Below, piece by piece: positions 63,851 through 64,000 of a stretch of 64,000 bases of DNA. The DNA is taken from positions 1,997,501 through 2,061,500 of the forward strand of contig NZ_CP102263.1 in assembly GCF_025147485.1 (NCBI RefSeq), given 5' to 3'. This DNA comes from Bacteroides uniformis (GTDB taxonomy: Bacteria; Bacteroidota; Bacteroidia; Bacteroidales; Bacteroidaceae). Under the pieces are notes generated by a model that made no database searches, was not told the origin of the DNA, and was given only the letters and a program-made list of their open reading frames with translations. Both the position numbers and the translations under genes were made by a program. Position 1 is the stretch's first letter. The number at the start of each line of letters is the position of its first letter.

Positions 63851-64000
63851 ATGGCAGAAAAAGAGCTAACCTTTTGGGATCACTTGGACGAGTTGCGCCG
63901 GGTACTGTTTCGTGTGCTTGGTGTGTGGTTTGTATTGGCTATCGGTTATTTTATTGCCATGCCTTATCTGTTTGACAACGTGATACTGGCTCCTTGCCAT
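63851..64000 (+). CDS. tatC: Twin-arginine translocase subunit TatC, N-terminal part (cut by window edge)
   Basis: The first 50 residues are seen: MAEKELTFWDHLDELRRVLF is the cytoplasmic N-terminus with the conserved H-L-x-E-L-R-R signal-peptide-recognition segment, then the first membrane helix. TatC binds twin-arginine signal peptides. The gene continues past the right end. Confidence 0.93.
   Translation, partial: MAEKELTFWDHLDELRRVLFRVLGVWFVLAIGYFIAMPYLFDNVILAPCH

Overview
The window looks like the chromosome of a Bacteroides-type gut bacterium (phylum Bacteroidota). Evidence: the promoters that can be read fit the Bacteroides -7 box TAnnTTTG rather than -10/-35 boxes; a TonB-dependent receptor sits with a surface lipoprotein; NigD-like, DUF4842/LruC, DUF5683, GSCFA and DUF349 proteins are present; MurF is fused to alanine racemase; complex I has a fused NuoCD and no NuoEFG next to it. 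Species cannot be fixed from the sequence alone. No phage, insertion sequence, CRISPR array or rRNA was seen; this is mostly housekeeping chromosome.

Layout. 1-3.2 kb: mltD (cut by the window edge), a DUF5683 protein, parB and parA, all leftward. 3.5-5.5 kb: a DUF456 membrane protein and a lipoprotein joining a lectin-like domain to a PHP-type domain. 5.7-8.5 kb: surE, lpxB, NigD-like lipoprotein. 8.6-11.8 kb: rsfS-ftsH-cdsA operon (leftward). 12.0 kb: tRNA-Gln; 12.3-13.4 kb: stand-alone AICAR transformylase. 13.5-17.7 kb: ksgA, mgtE, DUF349 protein (leftward). 17.8-20.6 kb: flippase-like membrane protein and pepD. 20.8-21.2 kb: a short transcription unit with two tiny related peptides. 21.3-30.2 kb: giant alpha-2-macroglobulin, DUF1573 protein, meaB, Crp-family regulator. 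31.2-34.4 kb: an ABC-type ATPase plus DUF4435/TOPRIM-like pair with an MscS channel. 34.8-39.3 kb: HU-like protein, beta-helix lipoprotein and TonB-dependent receptor. 39.5-42.3 kb: large PAS/GAF histidine kinase. 42.5-52.7 kb: nuoA-N operon (leftward). 52.8-58.1 kb: small secreted protein, trkH, trkA, dxs. 58.6-64 kb: DUF4842 lipoprotein, GSCFA protein, murF-alr fusion, tatA, start of tatC.

The most unusual signal is not a gene. The short spacers between same-direction neighbours repeatedly hold tandem arrays with a 7-nt period (TTTACGA, TTTACAA, TTAATCC, CATAACT, AATTGAC, TTGATAG, TAATCAC, AATGAAG and similar), often followed by the same word inverted. Every word carries a stop triplet in the sense direction, and because 7 is not a multiple of 3 a three-copy array puts stops in all three frames. 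In at least five cases (parA, ksgA, the ATPase, nuoM, dxs) the array supplies the stop codon or last residues of the upstream gene. A second class of repeat, with locus-specific palindromic words built on GTAC, CATG or CCGG cores, lies only between transcription units (3.4, 18.9, 34.5 and 58.3 kb). I know of no described function for either class. Other notable points are the twin micro-peptides, the PARIS-like ATPase/DUF4435 pair, and the alpha-2-macroglobulin that lacks a thioester but carries a SusC-like motif.
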